This document shows positions 7,505 to 14,160 of a DNA stretch of 64,000 bases, in pieces (the first letter of the stretch is position 1; each line of letters starts with the position of its first letter). This DNA is from Adlercreutzia faecimuris. GTDB lineage: Bacteria; Actinomycetota; Coriobacteriia; Coriobacteriales; Eggerthellaceae. The stretch is taken from the NCBI RefSeq assembly GCF_022669055.1, contig NZ_JAJMLW010000001.1, positions 1,054,001 to 1,118,000 on the forward strand. The letters run 5' to 3'. Made by a program: the position numbers and the translations under genes. Below the pieces are notes generated by a model that was not told the origin of the DNA, searched no databases, and saw nothing but the letters and a program-made list of their open reading frames with translations.

Positions 7505-7702
7505 GGGCGTGCAGTCAGGAATTTCGGCACCTCGGAAAGTTTCGGAAACGCTGGGAACTGGGAATCGGGGCCGAAAAGGGGCTCCGGGAACCTCCTGGGA
7601 ACCGATACGGAACTAATTAGGTTCTGCTTTGACCTGGGAGGATACCTGCTAATTCCTTAGGTTCCTTACTTTTATATATAAGTAATAAATATAGGTATAG
7701 GG
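7505..7702. other. AT-rich noncoding segment, candidate replication origin
   Basis: A 198-bp gap directly after the primase. Its first half has several copies of the short motif TGGGAA/G (near 7552, 7559, 7596, 7634 and, in the next gene, 7736). Its second half (about 7611-7700) is very AT-rich for this genome and contains the palindrome TTATATATAA. Iteron-like repeats beside an AT-rich stretch downstream of a replication gene fit an origin with an unwinding region. No open frame of note is present. Confidence 0.4.
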
Positions 7703-7978
7703 GTGTATATGGGCTTTATAGGCAACGATGGAACCTGGGAACGCCCAGACGACCCCTCCATGGCTGCCGACGCGTACTGGTCGGCAATCGAGGAGGCGCG
7801 CGAGCGCGAGCTCGAGGCGGCGACGTGCGGCGGCTGCCGCCTGTTCGCCGAGCCGCCCGCGTCGGAGTTCCCCGAGGCGGCCGCGACCGGCATCGGCTGG
7901 TGCCTGGCCTACGGGTGCTTCGCGGACGCGGGCGACATGGCGTCGGACTACGGGTGCGACAGGTACGAGGCGATGTGA
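7703..7978 (+). CDS. Small Cys-rich phage protein
   Basis: 91 residues from GTG 7703 (ATG 7709 also possible). Four or five Cys in the pattern CGGC...C...C...C suggest metal binding. Immediately past its stop the +1 frame stays open to 8126 and encodes further Cys/His (CDACGWHADAHAGRC) with no start codon of its own. Either a frame change truncated a longer zinc protein or this is coincidence. Function unknown. Confidence 0.5.
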   Translation: MYMGFIGNDGTWERPDDPSMAADAYWSAIEEARERELEAATCGGCRLFAEPPASEFPEAAATGIGWCLAYGCFADAGDMASDYGCDRYEAM

Positions 7979-8129
7979 CGCCTGCGGCTGGCACGCAGAT
8001 GCCCATGCTGGGCGCTGTGGCGCCCCTGGGAGCCTAGTTTACGCGATTTGTGCACTCCGAGCCACGATTGCGAAACATGGGGCCTTAGAAACGACCAGAG
8101 CCGGCGTGCCCGGTTGGAGAGGATAGGAC

Positions 8130-8945
8130 ATGGGAGAGACGAAGAAGGGCGTGGCCGAGAGGCTGCGCGGGTATGAGGGGGCAGATGACGGCTGCTCCAT
8201 GGAGAGGCTTGCCAAGGCGATGGGGTGGGGCGCGCCAGTGTGCAATGGCGTCCTATGCGTGGATTGTTATGGTCGCATCATCGGCAAGCTGTCCGAGGAG
8301 CTCGACGCCGAGCTCACCGCTGCCCGCGATGCGAGCGCGCGGGAAGGCATGGTGTTCATCGCCGCTGCCGAGGGATGGCCTGACCTGCACGACGGCGAGT
8401 CCGTGACCGAGTGGATGGCGCGCTGCTGGCTGCCGCGACCGCTGTACGAGGACGGCGAGCCGGTGCAGATGGGGGATCGGTACCTCATGGCCAACGGGAG
8501 CCATGACACGGTCAGCTCCCTGTCCTACTCCAAGGGCAGCGTCGACTACGTGAGCATCAACGGCCGCCGCAGGATGCTGTCGGAGCGCGTCAAGCGCCCC
8601 GCCACCGAGGCGCTGGGAGCCGACGGGAAGCCCATCGTGGTGGGCGAGACGGTGTGGAACAGATTCGGCACTAAAAACACGGTCGAGCGTCTTGAATATT
8701 CAAAGTCGGGACTCGTCAAGGTTTGGTATAAGAACGGACACTTCGACATCAGCTGCACGATTACCCACACCCCTCCCGACACCCAGCAGAAGATTGACGA
8801 TGACGCGACCATGCCGCCTGCCGAGTACTGCGCCGTGCGCGGCATCGACCTCGGCGATGACCCCGACAGGGCGACTGCAACCGAGGCCATGGTGCTCGAC
8901 CTGCTGCGCCGCCAGCGCGCGGTGCTCGCGAGAGGGGGCGAGTAG
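8130..8945 (+). CDS. Phage protein, unknown function
   Basis: 271 residues, the longest gene of the accessory block. N-terminus has a CNGVLCVDCYG Cys cluster. The middle contains two similar beta units (residues ~113-150 and ~158-200, each with a 'G..V...D/..F....TV..L.YSKSG' pattern), like paired small beta domains. The C-terminus is helical. No known family assigned; sits in an operon of small overlapping ORFs. Confidence 0.6.
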   Translation: MGETKKGVAERLRGYEGADDGCSMERLAKAMGWGAPVCNGVLCVDCYGRIIGKLSEELDAELTAARDASAREGMVFIAAAEGWPDLHDGESVTEWMARCWLPRPLYEDGEPVQMGDRYLMANGSHDTVSSLSYSKGSVDYVSINGRRRMLSERVKRPATEALGADGKPIVVGETVWNRFGTKNTVERLEYSKSGLVKVWYKNGHFDISCTITHTPPDTQQKIDDDATMPPAEYCAVRGIDLGDDPDRATATEAMVLDLLRRQRAVLARGGE

Positions 8946-8947
8946 CC

Positions 8948-9133
8948 ATGATGAACCTCGGCGTTGAGACCGAATTGACGCTCGGTGCCCTCGGCTACTC
9001 CAAGGACGACGTGCTGGCCGTCGGATGCAAGGACTTCCGCGTGCCGACCGAGCTGTTCTGGCGCATCGCCCACCTGTCCACCTACGACGAGGGGTACGGC
9101 GCCCAGGCGGTGGCTAGCGACCTCGTCATCTGA
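8948..9133 (+). CDS. Small phage protein, unknown
   Basis: 61 residues; ATG 8948 right after the previous stop, with GAGAGGGGGCGAG as ribosome site. A short acidic helical protein without Cys clusters or TM. No family recognised. Confidence 0.45.
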   Translation: MMNLGVETELTLGALGYSKDDVLAVGCKDFRVPTELFWRIAHLSTYDEGYGAQAVASDLVI

Positions 9134-9151
9134 CTTCGCGACGGGGCGGCG

Positions 9152-9301
9152 ATGATCCGCTGCGAGTACGACGGGTCGGAGTGGTGGCACCTCGTCCCGC
9201 AGCCGCCGGACGTGATCCGGGATGACATCCTGAGGCTCGCCGGCGGCCCGTGCTGGTCGACCATCGACGAGAAGAACAAGCGAGAGGGGGGCGAGCAGTG
9301 A
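9152..9301 (+). CDS. Small phage protein, unknown
   Basis: 49 residues from ATG 9152 after a GGGGCGG ribosome site; its TGA overlaps the next ATG (TGATG). Contains two Cys and an SEWWHLVPQPPD segment. The start is supported by the overlap with the following gene. Function unknown. Confidence 0.45.
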   Translation: MIRCEYDGSEWWHLVPQPPDVIRDDILRLAGGPCWSTIDEKNKREGGEQ

Positions 9302-9588
9302 TGGCCGACCTCATGGACGAGCGCCCCGTCACCATGGACTACGGCCTAGTCCACATGGTGGTATGCGGCGCCGTCCGATACTACATGGGGCGCGCCACCA
9401 TCGGCGCCCACGCGGTCGCGGACGGCATCGCCGAGCTGCTGCCGCAGCTCACCTCCGCCACCAAGGGCTGCCTGGCACGCGATATCCGGCGGTACCTGGA
9501 GGATCACCCGCACCTCATGTGCGGCCCCATCGACGACAGCGCCCCGTGGGCTCGCCTGCTCGCCGCCATCGAGGAGGAGCCGTGCTAG
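9301..9588 (+). CDS. Phage protein, unknown
   Basis: 95 residues; start coupled to the upstream stop. Predicted all-helical with scattered Cys. Ends overlapping the GTG of a one-TM peptide. No domain recognised. Confidence 0.5.
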   Translation: MADLMDERPVTMDYGLVHMVVCGAVRYYMGRATIGAHAVADGIAELLPQLTSATKGCLARDIRRYLEDHPHLMCGPIDDSAPWARLLAAIEEEPC

Positions 9589-9668
9589 CCGCGATCCCCT
9601 GGGTGGCCGGCGGGCTGCTCGCGGTGGTGGCGGTGGCGGCGATCATCGAGGGGGTGAGGTGCCGGTGA
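9582..9668 (+). CDS. 28-residue single-TM peptide
   Basis: GTG at 9582 after GAGGAGGAG. The whole product is one hydrophobic helix (IPWVAGGLLAVVAVAAIIEG) with a short Arg/Cys tail. Its stop overlaps the next start region. Such peptides are typical of phage accessory operons but the role is unknown. Confidence 0.4.
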   Translation: MLAAIPWVAGGLLAVVAVAAIIEGVRCR

Positions 9669-9907
9669 GCGAGGCCCTGGCCGCCTACGATGGCTCCTCG
9701 CTCGCGATCCTGCGCAGGGTAGCCCGCTGCAAGGACTGCGCGCTAGCCAGCCCTCTCGACCCGGCGGAGCTGCCGTGGCTGCCCGGGGATGCCGCCGAGC
9801 AGACGACGGGGTACATGACCTGCTGGAGGTATTCGCGAGATGACGACCCCTGGATCGTTGAGGCCGACGGCTTCTGCGCATGGGGCTACCGAGAGGAGGA
9901 GCTATGA
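9659..9907 (+). CDS. Small Cys-rich phage protein
   Basis: 82 residues from GTG 9659 (GTG 9665, overlapping the upstream TGA, is an alternative). Pattern CKDC...C...C resembles a zinc knuckle; Trp-rich C-terminus. Part of a run of comparable Cys-rich ORFs. Function unknown. Confidence 0.45.
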   Translation: MPVSEALAAYDGSSLAILRRVARCKDCALASPLDPAELPWLPGDAAEQTTGYMTCWRYSRDDDPWIVEADGFCAWGYREEEL

Positions 9908-10230
9908 GGCTCTACGTGTCCGGCCCGGTGACGGGCCGGCCTGACGGAAACCGCGCCGCGTTCGAGGAGGCGCGCGCCGCGCTCGAGGTCGCAGGGCATG
10001 ACGTGTTCGTGCCGCACGACCTCGTCCTTGAGAGCGACACCCACGAGACAGCCATGCTGATTTGCCTCAATGAGCTGACTGGCAGGGACTTTTTCAGAGG
10101 GCAGGTACAGCCCCGCTTCAACGGCGTGGCGCTGCTGGACTGGTGGCACGTGTCCAAGGGCGCGTGCGTCGAGCGCGACGTGGCCGAGGCGTGCGGCATC
10201 GAGTGCAGGCCGTTGCGGGACTGGCTATGA
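9904..10230 (+). CDS. DUF4406 nucleoside 2-deoxyribosyltransferase-like protein
   Basis: 108 residues from ATG 9904 (ATGA overlap, GAGGAGGAG upstream). The N-terminus MRLYVSGPVTG, with a following FEEARAALEVAGHDVFVP stretch, is the signature of DUF4406, a phage family related to nucleoside 2-deoxyribosyltransferases. The later DWWHVSKGACVERDVAEACG block fits the same fold. It may act on nucleotides or nucleotide-like ligands; catalytic activity is not shown. Confidence 0.75.
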   Translation: MRLYVSGPVTGRPDGNRAAFEEARAALEVAGHDVFVPHDLVLESDTHETAMLICLNELTGRDFFRGQVQPRFNGVALLDWWHVSKGACVERDVAEACGIECRPLRDWL

Positions 10231-10403
10231 CGTGCCCGGCGAGCAAGGACGGAGTCTGCCAGCTTGTCGTCGCGCTCGGCCAGCGGTGCGACGGGTACAG
10301 CGTGTCGTGCGGGATGCGGCCCATCCTCGAGAATCGGCAAAGGCTTGCGGAAGATGCTGTCCGATCATTTCGCAAGGCATTCGGCATAGAAGGAGACAGA
10401 TGA
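10227..10403 (+). CDS. Small Cys-containing phage protein
   Basis: 58 residues; start coupled by ATGA overlap. Cys at the N-terminus (TCPASKDGVCQL) and later CDGYSVSCG could bind a metal; the C-terminal third is a charged helix. Function unknown. Confidence 0.45.
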   Translation: MTCPASKDGVCQLVVALGQRCDGYSVSCGMRPILENRQRLAEDAVRSFRKAFGIEGDR

Positions 10404-10687
10404 TGGGCGGATTCTACCGCTTCCCGGCCATGGCCGGGATACCTACCTGGACGCGCGAGGAGCAGGTGGACAAGATCCTCGCCGAGGCAAATGAGGTTCT
10501 AGCAGAGCAGTTCCGCCTGGACTGCAAGGAAGATGCCGGGCGCCGCGTTGCCTACGGCATGGAATTGCTTGATGTGATCCATGCCGCCGAGACCGCGCTG
10601 AGGATGGAGTTCGGCGACGAAGAGGTGGAGACGCTTCGCGGCTGCGTTGAGCGCAAGAACAGGGAGCGGGGGTACTACGGTGAGTGA
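10400..10687 (+). CDS. MazG-like helical protein (tentative)
   Basis: 95 residues. Two long helices carry EEQVDKILAEANEVL and, ~25 residues later, GMELLDVIHAAETAL, an arrangement like all-alpha NTP pyrophosphatases (EExxE ... E..D). Phages often carry such enzymes for nucleotide-pool control. The match is by pattern only. Start overlaps the previous stop. Confidence 0.4.
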   Translation: MMGGFYRFPAMAGIPTWTREEQVDKILAEANEVLAEQFRLDCKEDAGRRVAYGMELLDVIHAAETALRMEFGDEEVETLRGCVERKNRERGYYGE

Positions 10688-10988
10688 GATCAAGCGCAAC
10701 GAAGGGGCGGTTTCGGCTCCTTCGATGTCCGATATTCCGCGTCTCGGCGCGATTCCGCGCAACGGGGGAGCCGATCAGCAGATTCGCTGCGGCGCCGAGG
10801 GGGCTGGCGAGCGCACCGCCCACATCGAGGTCTGCCACGGCGACCACGGCCCGGAGCCGAGGTTCGAGGGCGACGTGTGGACGATGTGGCACGTGTGCTC
10901 GGCGTGCCGTTACCCCGTGAGCCAGGGCGATGCGTTGTGCGGGCACTGCAGTGCGAGATTCGAAGAGGTGGCAGGCGATGACGAGTGA
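10680..10988 (+). CDS. Zinc-ribbon-like small protein
   Basis: 102 residues from GTG 10680, overlapping the upstream gene. The C-terminal half has CSAC...CGHC spaced 14 residues apart, a zinc ribbon layout. The N-terminal half is low complexity. It overlaps the next start by 11 bp. Unknown function. Confidence 0.5.
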   Translation: MSEIKRNEGAVSAPSMSDIPRLGAIPRNGGADQQIRCGAEGAGERTAHIEVCHGDHGPEPRFEGDVWTMWHVCSACRYPVSQGDALCGHCSARFEEVAGDDE

Positions 10989-11304
10989 GCCCAAGACCTG
11001 CGGCACCTGCCACCACTGGCAGAGAGACCCTGGCTGTGATCACATGGGGGTCTGCTGGCGCACGTGCTTCAGGGATGATTATGGAAGCGAAGTATACGCC
11101 GAGATAGGCGACTATTACAAGGCTTGCGCCATACACGAGCCGCGAGGCGACAGCCTCGAGCGGGTTGCGCTGGACGCCCTTAGGGTGATCAATGACGCGG
11201 CCGAGGACATGCATGGCGCCGGTATGTTTTCTGAGGCGCAGGCAGCGTGGATGAGCTACAGAGGACTCAAGGCCCGCCTGAGCGAGCTGGGGGTGGGGGA
11301 ATGA
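10978..11304 (+). CDS. Cys-rich phage protein
   Basis: 108 residues. N-terminal CGTCHHW...C...C...C module similar in style to the proteins at 7703 and 9659, then a helical C-terminus. Start overlaps the preceding gene; stop overlaps the next ATG. Probably metal-binding; role unknown. Confidence 0.5.
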   Translation: MTSEPKTCGTCHHWQRDPGCDHMGVCWRTCFRDDYGSEVYAEIGDYYKACAIHEPRGDSLERVALDALRVINDAAEDMHGAGMFSEAQAAWMSYRGLKARLSELGVGE

Positions 11305-11477
11305 TCGTGATAGATGTGCTGTACACGGTCGCGCTGACCACGGGCGTCCTCGTTGGGCTCGCGGTCTCCTTTGCGCTGGCCCTGCTTGCGTTCACGAGCC
11401 TGTACGCGCTCGTCAAGCCGCACGTCGCCCCGCTCGTGGACGCGTGGATCGACTGGTTCGAGGGAAGGGTGCTATGA
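11301..11477 (+). CDS. Small membrane protein
   Basis: 58 residues with one long or two short hydrophobic segments (residues 7-40), followed by an amphipathic tail (DAWIDWFEG). ATGA overlap with the upstream gene, GGGGGTGGGGG ribosome site. Unknown. Confidence 0.45.
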   Translation: MIVIDVLYTVALTTGVLVGLAVSFALALLAFTSLYALVKPHVAPLVDAWIDWFEGRVL

Positions 11478-11833
11478 GCCTGTTCCGAATAGGAGCCGAC
11501 GGCGACCGCATGGACGCCGACCTCGAACACCAGGCCGAGGGGTGGGATCGCGATGACGGCATCGACTGGGGCAGGGTCGAGTGGGTTGAGGTTGAGGGCG
11601 TCACGTTCGTGAGGGCCGACCTCGCCCGACGCATCCCGACGCCGTCCAACGACCGGGCCCTCGACGCCATCCGCGAGTACCGCGCCGAGCGCGGCTTCAG
11701 CCCGACGATACGCGAGCTGGCCGCCGCCCTCGGCGTCTCGCCGTCGACCGCCGAGGGCCACGTGCGCCGTCTTGAGCGCCGCGGCCTCGTGGAGGTCGAC
11801 CGCCGGCGGCCCCGCGGCGTGAGGCCCCTCTAG
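11474..11833 (+). CDS. LexA-type winged-helix protein
   Basis: 119 residues. Residues ~62-119 match the LexA DNA-binding domain: ALDAIREYRAERGFSPTIRE, then LGVSPSTAEGHVRRLERRG and a basic C-terminus. The LexA peptidase domain is missing, and the DNA-binding domain lies at the C-terminal end after a ~60-residue acidic region. Probably a phage transcription regulator acting just before the late regulator at 11908. Confidence 0.7.
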   Translation: MSLFRIGADGDRMDADLEHQAEGWDRDDGIDWGRVEWVEVEGVTFVRADLARRIPTPSNDRALDAIREYRAERGFSPTIRELAAALGVSPSTAEGHVRRLERRGLVEVDRRRPRGVRPL

Positions 11834-11907
11834 ACGACGAGAGCCGCCCAACCCGTGGACAGCCCCCTGCGCAAAGGCGATTGTACCACGGACGTGAGGA
11901 GCGGCGG

Positions 11908-12420
11908 TTGGACAGGCACGACTACGAGGTAATGCGCATATGCGTCATCGCGTGGCTGCGGGACGTGCGGGCCATGGAGGAGTCCATGCGCGACCTGGAG
12001 CACCGCATAGACGACATGAGGCACCGCATAGCGGGCGTCGCCGGGGTGGACTACTCCGCGGCCGGCGGCTCGGGCGGCGCGGCGTCCCCAGACCCGACGG
12101 GCGAGGGGGTGGCGGCGCTGCACGCCCTGCTTGACGAGTGGGACGGCCTGGCGGCGGCGTACGCGGCCGAGATTGCCGGCGCCATGGCCCTGTGCGACGC
12201 GCGCTGGCCCAACCGCCGGGCGCTGTGGCTGCACGAGGCGTGCCGGCTCACCTGGGCGCAGGTTGCCGGCAGGATGGGGTACTCGGTGGACAGGGCGAAG
12301 CACATGGGTGCGGAGGGGGTCGTCGAGCTATACGCCTTGATGCCGGAGCGGTGGCGCAGAGACGTGATCCCCAACGCGGTTCCGGCCGACTGTATGGCGG
12401 ACGGGCGGATGCGATCTTAG
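11908..12420 (+). CDS. RinA/ArpU-like late transcription regulator
   Basis: 170 residues from TTG 11908, six bases after GAGGAG; the open frame itself begins at 11881. An N-terminal coiled-coil-like segment is followed by a C-terminal sigma-4-like HTH (LTWAQVAGRMGYSVDRAKHM). Length, position just before the palindromic operator and terminase genes, and the HTH type fit phage late-gene activators of the RinA/ArpU group. Family assignment is by architecture and context. Confidence 0.55.
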   Translation: MDRHDYEVMRICVIAWLRDVRAMEESMRDLEHRIDDMRHRIAGVAGVDYSAAGGSGGAASPDPTGEGVAALHALLDEWDGLAAAYAAEIAGAMALCDARWPNRRALWLHEACRLTWAQVAGRMGYSVDRAKHMGAEGVVELYALMPERWRRDVIPNAVPADCMADGRMRS

Positions 12421-12446
12421 GGGCTTTTTCGGCCGGGGCGGAAAGA

Positions 12447-12476
12447 TAGCACGTTTTAGCACGGTCAACCGTGCTA
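12447..12476. promoter_or_regulatory. Palindromic late operator
   Basis: A perfect 9-bp inverted repeat with 2-bp spacer, TAGCACGGT-CA-ACCGTGCTA, at 12457-12476, preceded 10 bp upstream by the half-site TAGCACGTT (12447-12455). It lies 27 bp after the late regulator gene and before the packaging genes. A natural binding site for the RinA/ArpU-like protein. Confidence 0.55.
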
Positions 12477-12573
12477 TTGTGGTATCAGCGGTTCCCCGCG
12501 AGGGGGAGCCAAGCGATAAGACTTCAGAGGGCCGTCCCGAGTGGGCGGCCTTCGTGCGTCCAGGGGGTGGCCC

Positions 12574-12744
12574 ATGACGCTGCTCGAGGTGGCCCGCATC
12601 GCGGCCAAGCACGAGACCGAGATCGCCCACGCCTGCCTCCAGGCGGTCGCCTGGGCGCTCTCGCGCGGCCGCCCGTGGGACGACCCCGTGGGAGCCGGGA
12701 TAGGGGACTGGGGCCTGTCCGACGAGGACGAGGCGCCGGCATGA
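12574..12744 (+). CDS. Small acidic phage protein
   Basis: 56 residues from ATG 12574 with CAGGGGG upstream. N-terminal helix, acidic C-terminus (DEDEAP). It directly follows the late operator and converges on the reverse-strand gene 12752-12934. Function unknown. Confidence 0.45.
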   Translation: MTLLEVARIAAKHETEIAHACLQAVAWALSRGRPWDDPVGAGIGDWGLSDEDEAPA

Positions 12745-12751
12745 CGGCGTG

Positions 12752-12934
12752 CTACTCGCCTGGCGCCGCCACGCGGCCCTCCATGTCCGCCCTGACGAGC
12801 GACTTTAGGTAGCCGGCCATGTTCTCCTTGCCCTCGATGAACTCGAGCAGGTCGGGCTCGGTGTTGCGGTTGAAGGCGACCATGACCTTTCGCAGGGCCT
12901 TCTTCTCGTAGCGCGACTGGGCGTTGTCTGCCAT
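12752..12934 (-). CDS. Small ribbon-helix-helix-like protein
   Basis: 60 residues with a strong ribosome site (AGGAGAAAG). Sequence KALRKVMVAFNRNTEPDLLE with a later MAGYLKSLVRADM fits an RHH-type fold: one strand, then two helices. No partner toxin is next to it, so a solitary repressor is more likely than an antitoxin. It is transcribed from the AT-rich operator region at 13100-13145, behind a 21-codon micro-ORF and a hairpin. Confidence 0.55.
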   Translation of the reverse strand: MADNAQSRYEKKALRKVMVAFNRNTEPDLLEFIEGKENMAGYLKSLVRADMEGRVAAPGE

Positions 12935-12989
12935 GCCCTTTCTCCTCTCTGATAGAATGTGCGGAGGTGAGGGATGAGACCGAGGCGGC

Positions 12990-13013
12990 GCCCGCCCGTT
13001 TCCGAACGGGCGC
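12990..13013. terminator. Hairpin between micro-ORF and RHH gene
   Basis: CGCCCGTTTCCGAACGGGCG forms a stem of about 7-8 bp with a GC-rich extension on both sides. It lies between the stop of the 21-residue peptide (13022) and the RHH gene (12934). It could be an attenuator or mRNA-processing site for the reverse-strand transcript. Confidence 0.4.
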
Positions 13014-13021
13014 CTCGTCTG

Positions 13022-13087
13022 CTACTTCCTGCGAACCGTGAACCTGACAATCCACTTCGCAAGAGCAACCTCGATGCTTATCCTCAT
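13022..13087 (-). CDS. 21-residue micro-ORF with very strong RBS
   Basis: ATG at 13087 is preceded by AAAGGAGGTGAGGA, the best ribosome site in the early region. The peptide MRISIEVALAKWIVRFTVRR (plus a final Lys) is an amphipathic, cationic helix. It lies between a palindromic promoter and a hairpin upstream of the RHH gene. It may be a leader peptide or a functional membrane-active micropeptide. Confidence 0.45.
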   Translation of the reverse strand: MRISIEVALAKWIVRFTVRRK

Positions 13088-13099
13088 TCCTCACCTCCT

Positions 13100-13145
13100 T
13101 TCTCTCGATGAATATAGTATACAATATAGTTAGCTATATTGCAAC
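13100..13145. promoter_or_regulatory. AT-rich palindromic promoter/operator (reverse strand)
   Basis: The inverted repeat CAATATAG-TTAG-CTATATTG spans 13122-13141. The adjacent AATATAGTATACAATATAG repeats the same half-site. The AT content contrasts sharply with its surroundings. It would drive the micro-ORF/RHH pair leftward, with the RHH protein a plausible autoregulator. Confidence 0.5.
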
Positions 13146-13159
13146 GACTTTTTCAGTAA

Positions 13160-13186
13160 GGGCCCGCTGTCGCGGGCCCGTTCTCT
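13160..13186 (+). terminator. Rho-independent-type hairpin before HNH gene
   Basis: Perfect 8-bp stem GGGCCCGC/GCGGGCCC with loop TGTC (13160-13179), followed by GTTCTCTTT. It insulates the RHH/micro-ORF promoter from the packaging operon. Confidence 0.6.
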
Positions 13187-13198
13187 TTCCGGGGGGGG

Positions 13199-13576
13199 GT
13201 GGCGCGCGTGAGGGTACCGCTCGACCGCCCTCTGGCGTCGTGGATACGCGAGCTCGAGGCGGAGGGCAGGCTGTACCTGTTCTACAAGAGCCCCGAGTGG
13301 CGCGCCCTCCGCGATCAGGTAATGGCCGACCACCACTGGGAGTGCGAGCGGTGCGCGGCGAGGGGGGAGTACGCGCGGGCCGACACCGTGCACCACGAGT
13401 ACGAGGTCAAGAGGCGTCCGTGGATGGCGCTCATCCGCTACGTGGACGAGCCGGACGGCACGCGGCGAGAGGTGCTGCACCCGCTGTGCGGAGACTGCCA
13501 CAACGAGGCGCACGGCCGCAGGATGGCCGGGCCGGCGCGGAGGAGGCCGCAGGTGAACGAAGAGCGGTGGGACTAA
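13199..13576 (+). CDS. HNH endonuclease
   Basis: 125 residues. CERC ... TVHHEYEVK ... LCGDCHNEAHGR is the HNH fold with its CxxC zinc pairs. In HK97-type phages an HNH protein beside terminase is part of the DNA-packaging machinery, and the gene is just upstream of TerS here. The GTG start at 13199 comes directly after a run of nine G (13191-13199), which also acts as ribosome site. The GTG at 13208 is an alternative. Confidence 0.85.
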   Translation: MARVRVPLDRPLASWIRELEAEGRLYLFYKSPEWRALRDQVMADHHWECERCAARGEYARADTVHHEYEVKRRPWMALIRYVDEPDGTRREVLHPLCGDCHNEAHGRRMAGPARRRPQVNEERWD

Positions 13577-13701
13577 CACCCCCCGCCCCCCCCATAGGGC
13601 CACTGCTGGGGAGGGGGCGGCAACGCGGGAGGGTACCCGACTGATCCATTTTTTTCCCGAGAACGGGCGCTGAATCTGGGAACTGGGAGGAGGTGAGCGC
13701 C

Positions 13702-14160
13702 ATGGCAAGACCGAGGAAGCCGATGGCCCAGAAGGTGGCAGAGGGCGCGCACATCTCCAAGGCGGCGAAGCAAAAGGGCTTGGAGAGCGAGGTCTACGCG
13801 TCTGATGGGGCCATCGAGCCGCCTCCCTATCTGAACGGCCCGTCGCTGGCCCACTTCCGCAAGGTGGCGCGCTACATGATGCGCAAGAACGCGATGGCGA
13901 AAGCTGACATCTACGGAGAGATCGACGCGGAGGCTCTGGCGATGGCGTGCGTCTCCTACCAGAAGTCACTCGATGCGCTGCAGGAGGAGAAGGACGCGGA
14001 CTCGAGCGAGGACATGGCCAGGGCGCAGCGCAAGCGCATATCGGAGAACAAGAACTACCGCGAGTTCATGACGAAGCTGCAGCTGGATCCGTCGAACCGC
14101 TTCATCGTGAACGCGAACGACGGTGACGACGATGCCGGCAGCGAATACGACGACGTGTAA
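13702..14160 (+). CDS. Terminase small subunit (P27 family-like)
   Basis: 152 residues from ATG 13702 (GGAGGAGGTG upstream; GTG 13693 possible). The N-terminus is MARPRKP-like, followed by a helix-rich body with SYQKSLDALQ and a C-terminal KLQLDPSNR motif as in P27-type small terminases. It overlaps the large-subunit gene by 38 bp. It should recognise the packaging site and regulate TerL. Confidence 0.8.
   Translation: MARPRKPMAQKVAEGAHISKAAKQKGLESEVYASDGAIEPPPYLNGPSLAHFRKVARYMMRKNAMAKADIYGEIDAEALAMACVSYQKSLDALQEEKDADSSEDMARAQRKRISENKNYREFMTKLQLDPSNRFIVNANDGDDDAGSEYDDV

Noticed and set aside
12752-13087. Toxin-antitoxin pair (micro-ORF plus RHH gene)
   Set aside because: The 21-residue peptide could be toxic, but the gene order, hairpin and lack of any toxin-family similarity give no support beyond proximity.
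13577-13701. Cohesive-end (cos) site near the HNH and terminase genes
   Set aside because: The gap has C- and G-runs and repeats, but no feature that allows a cos site to be placed without packaged DNA ends.
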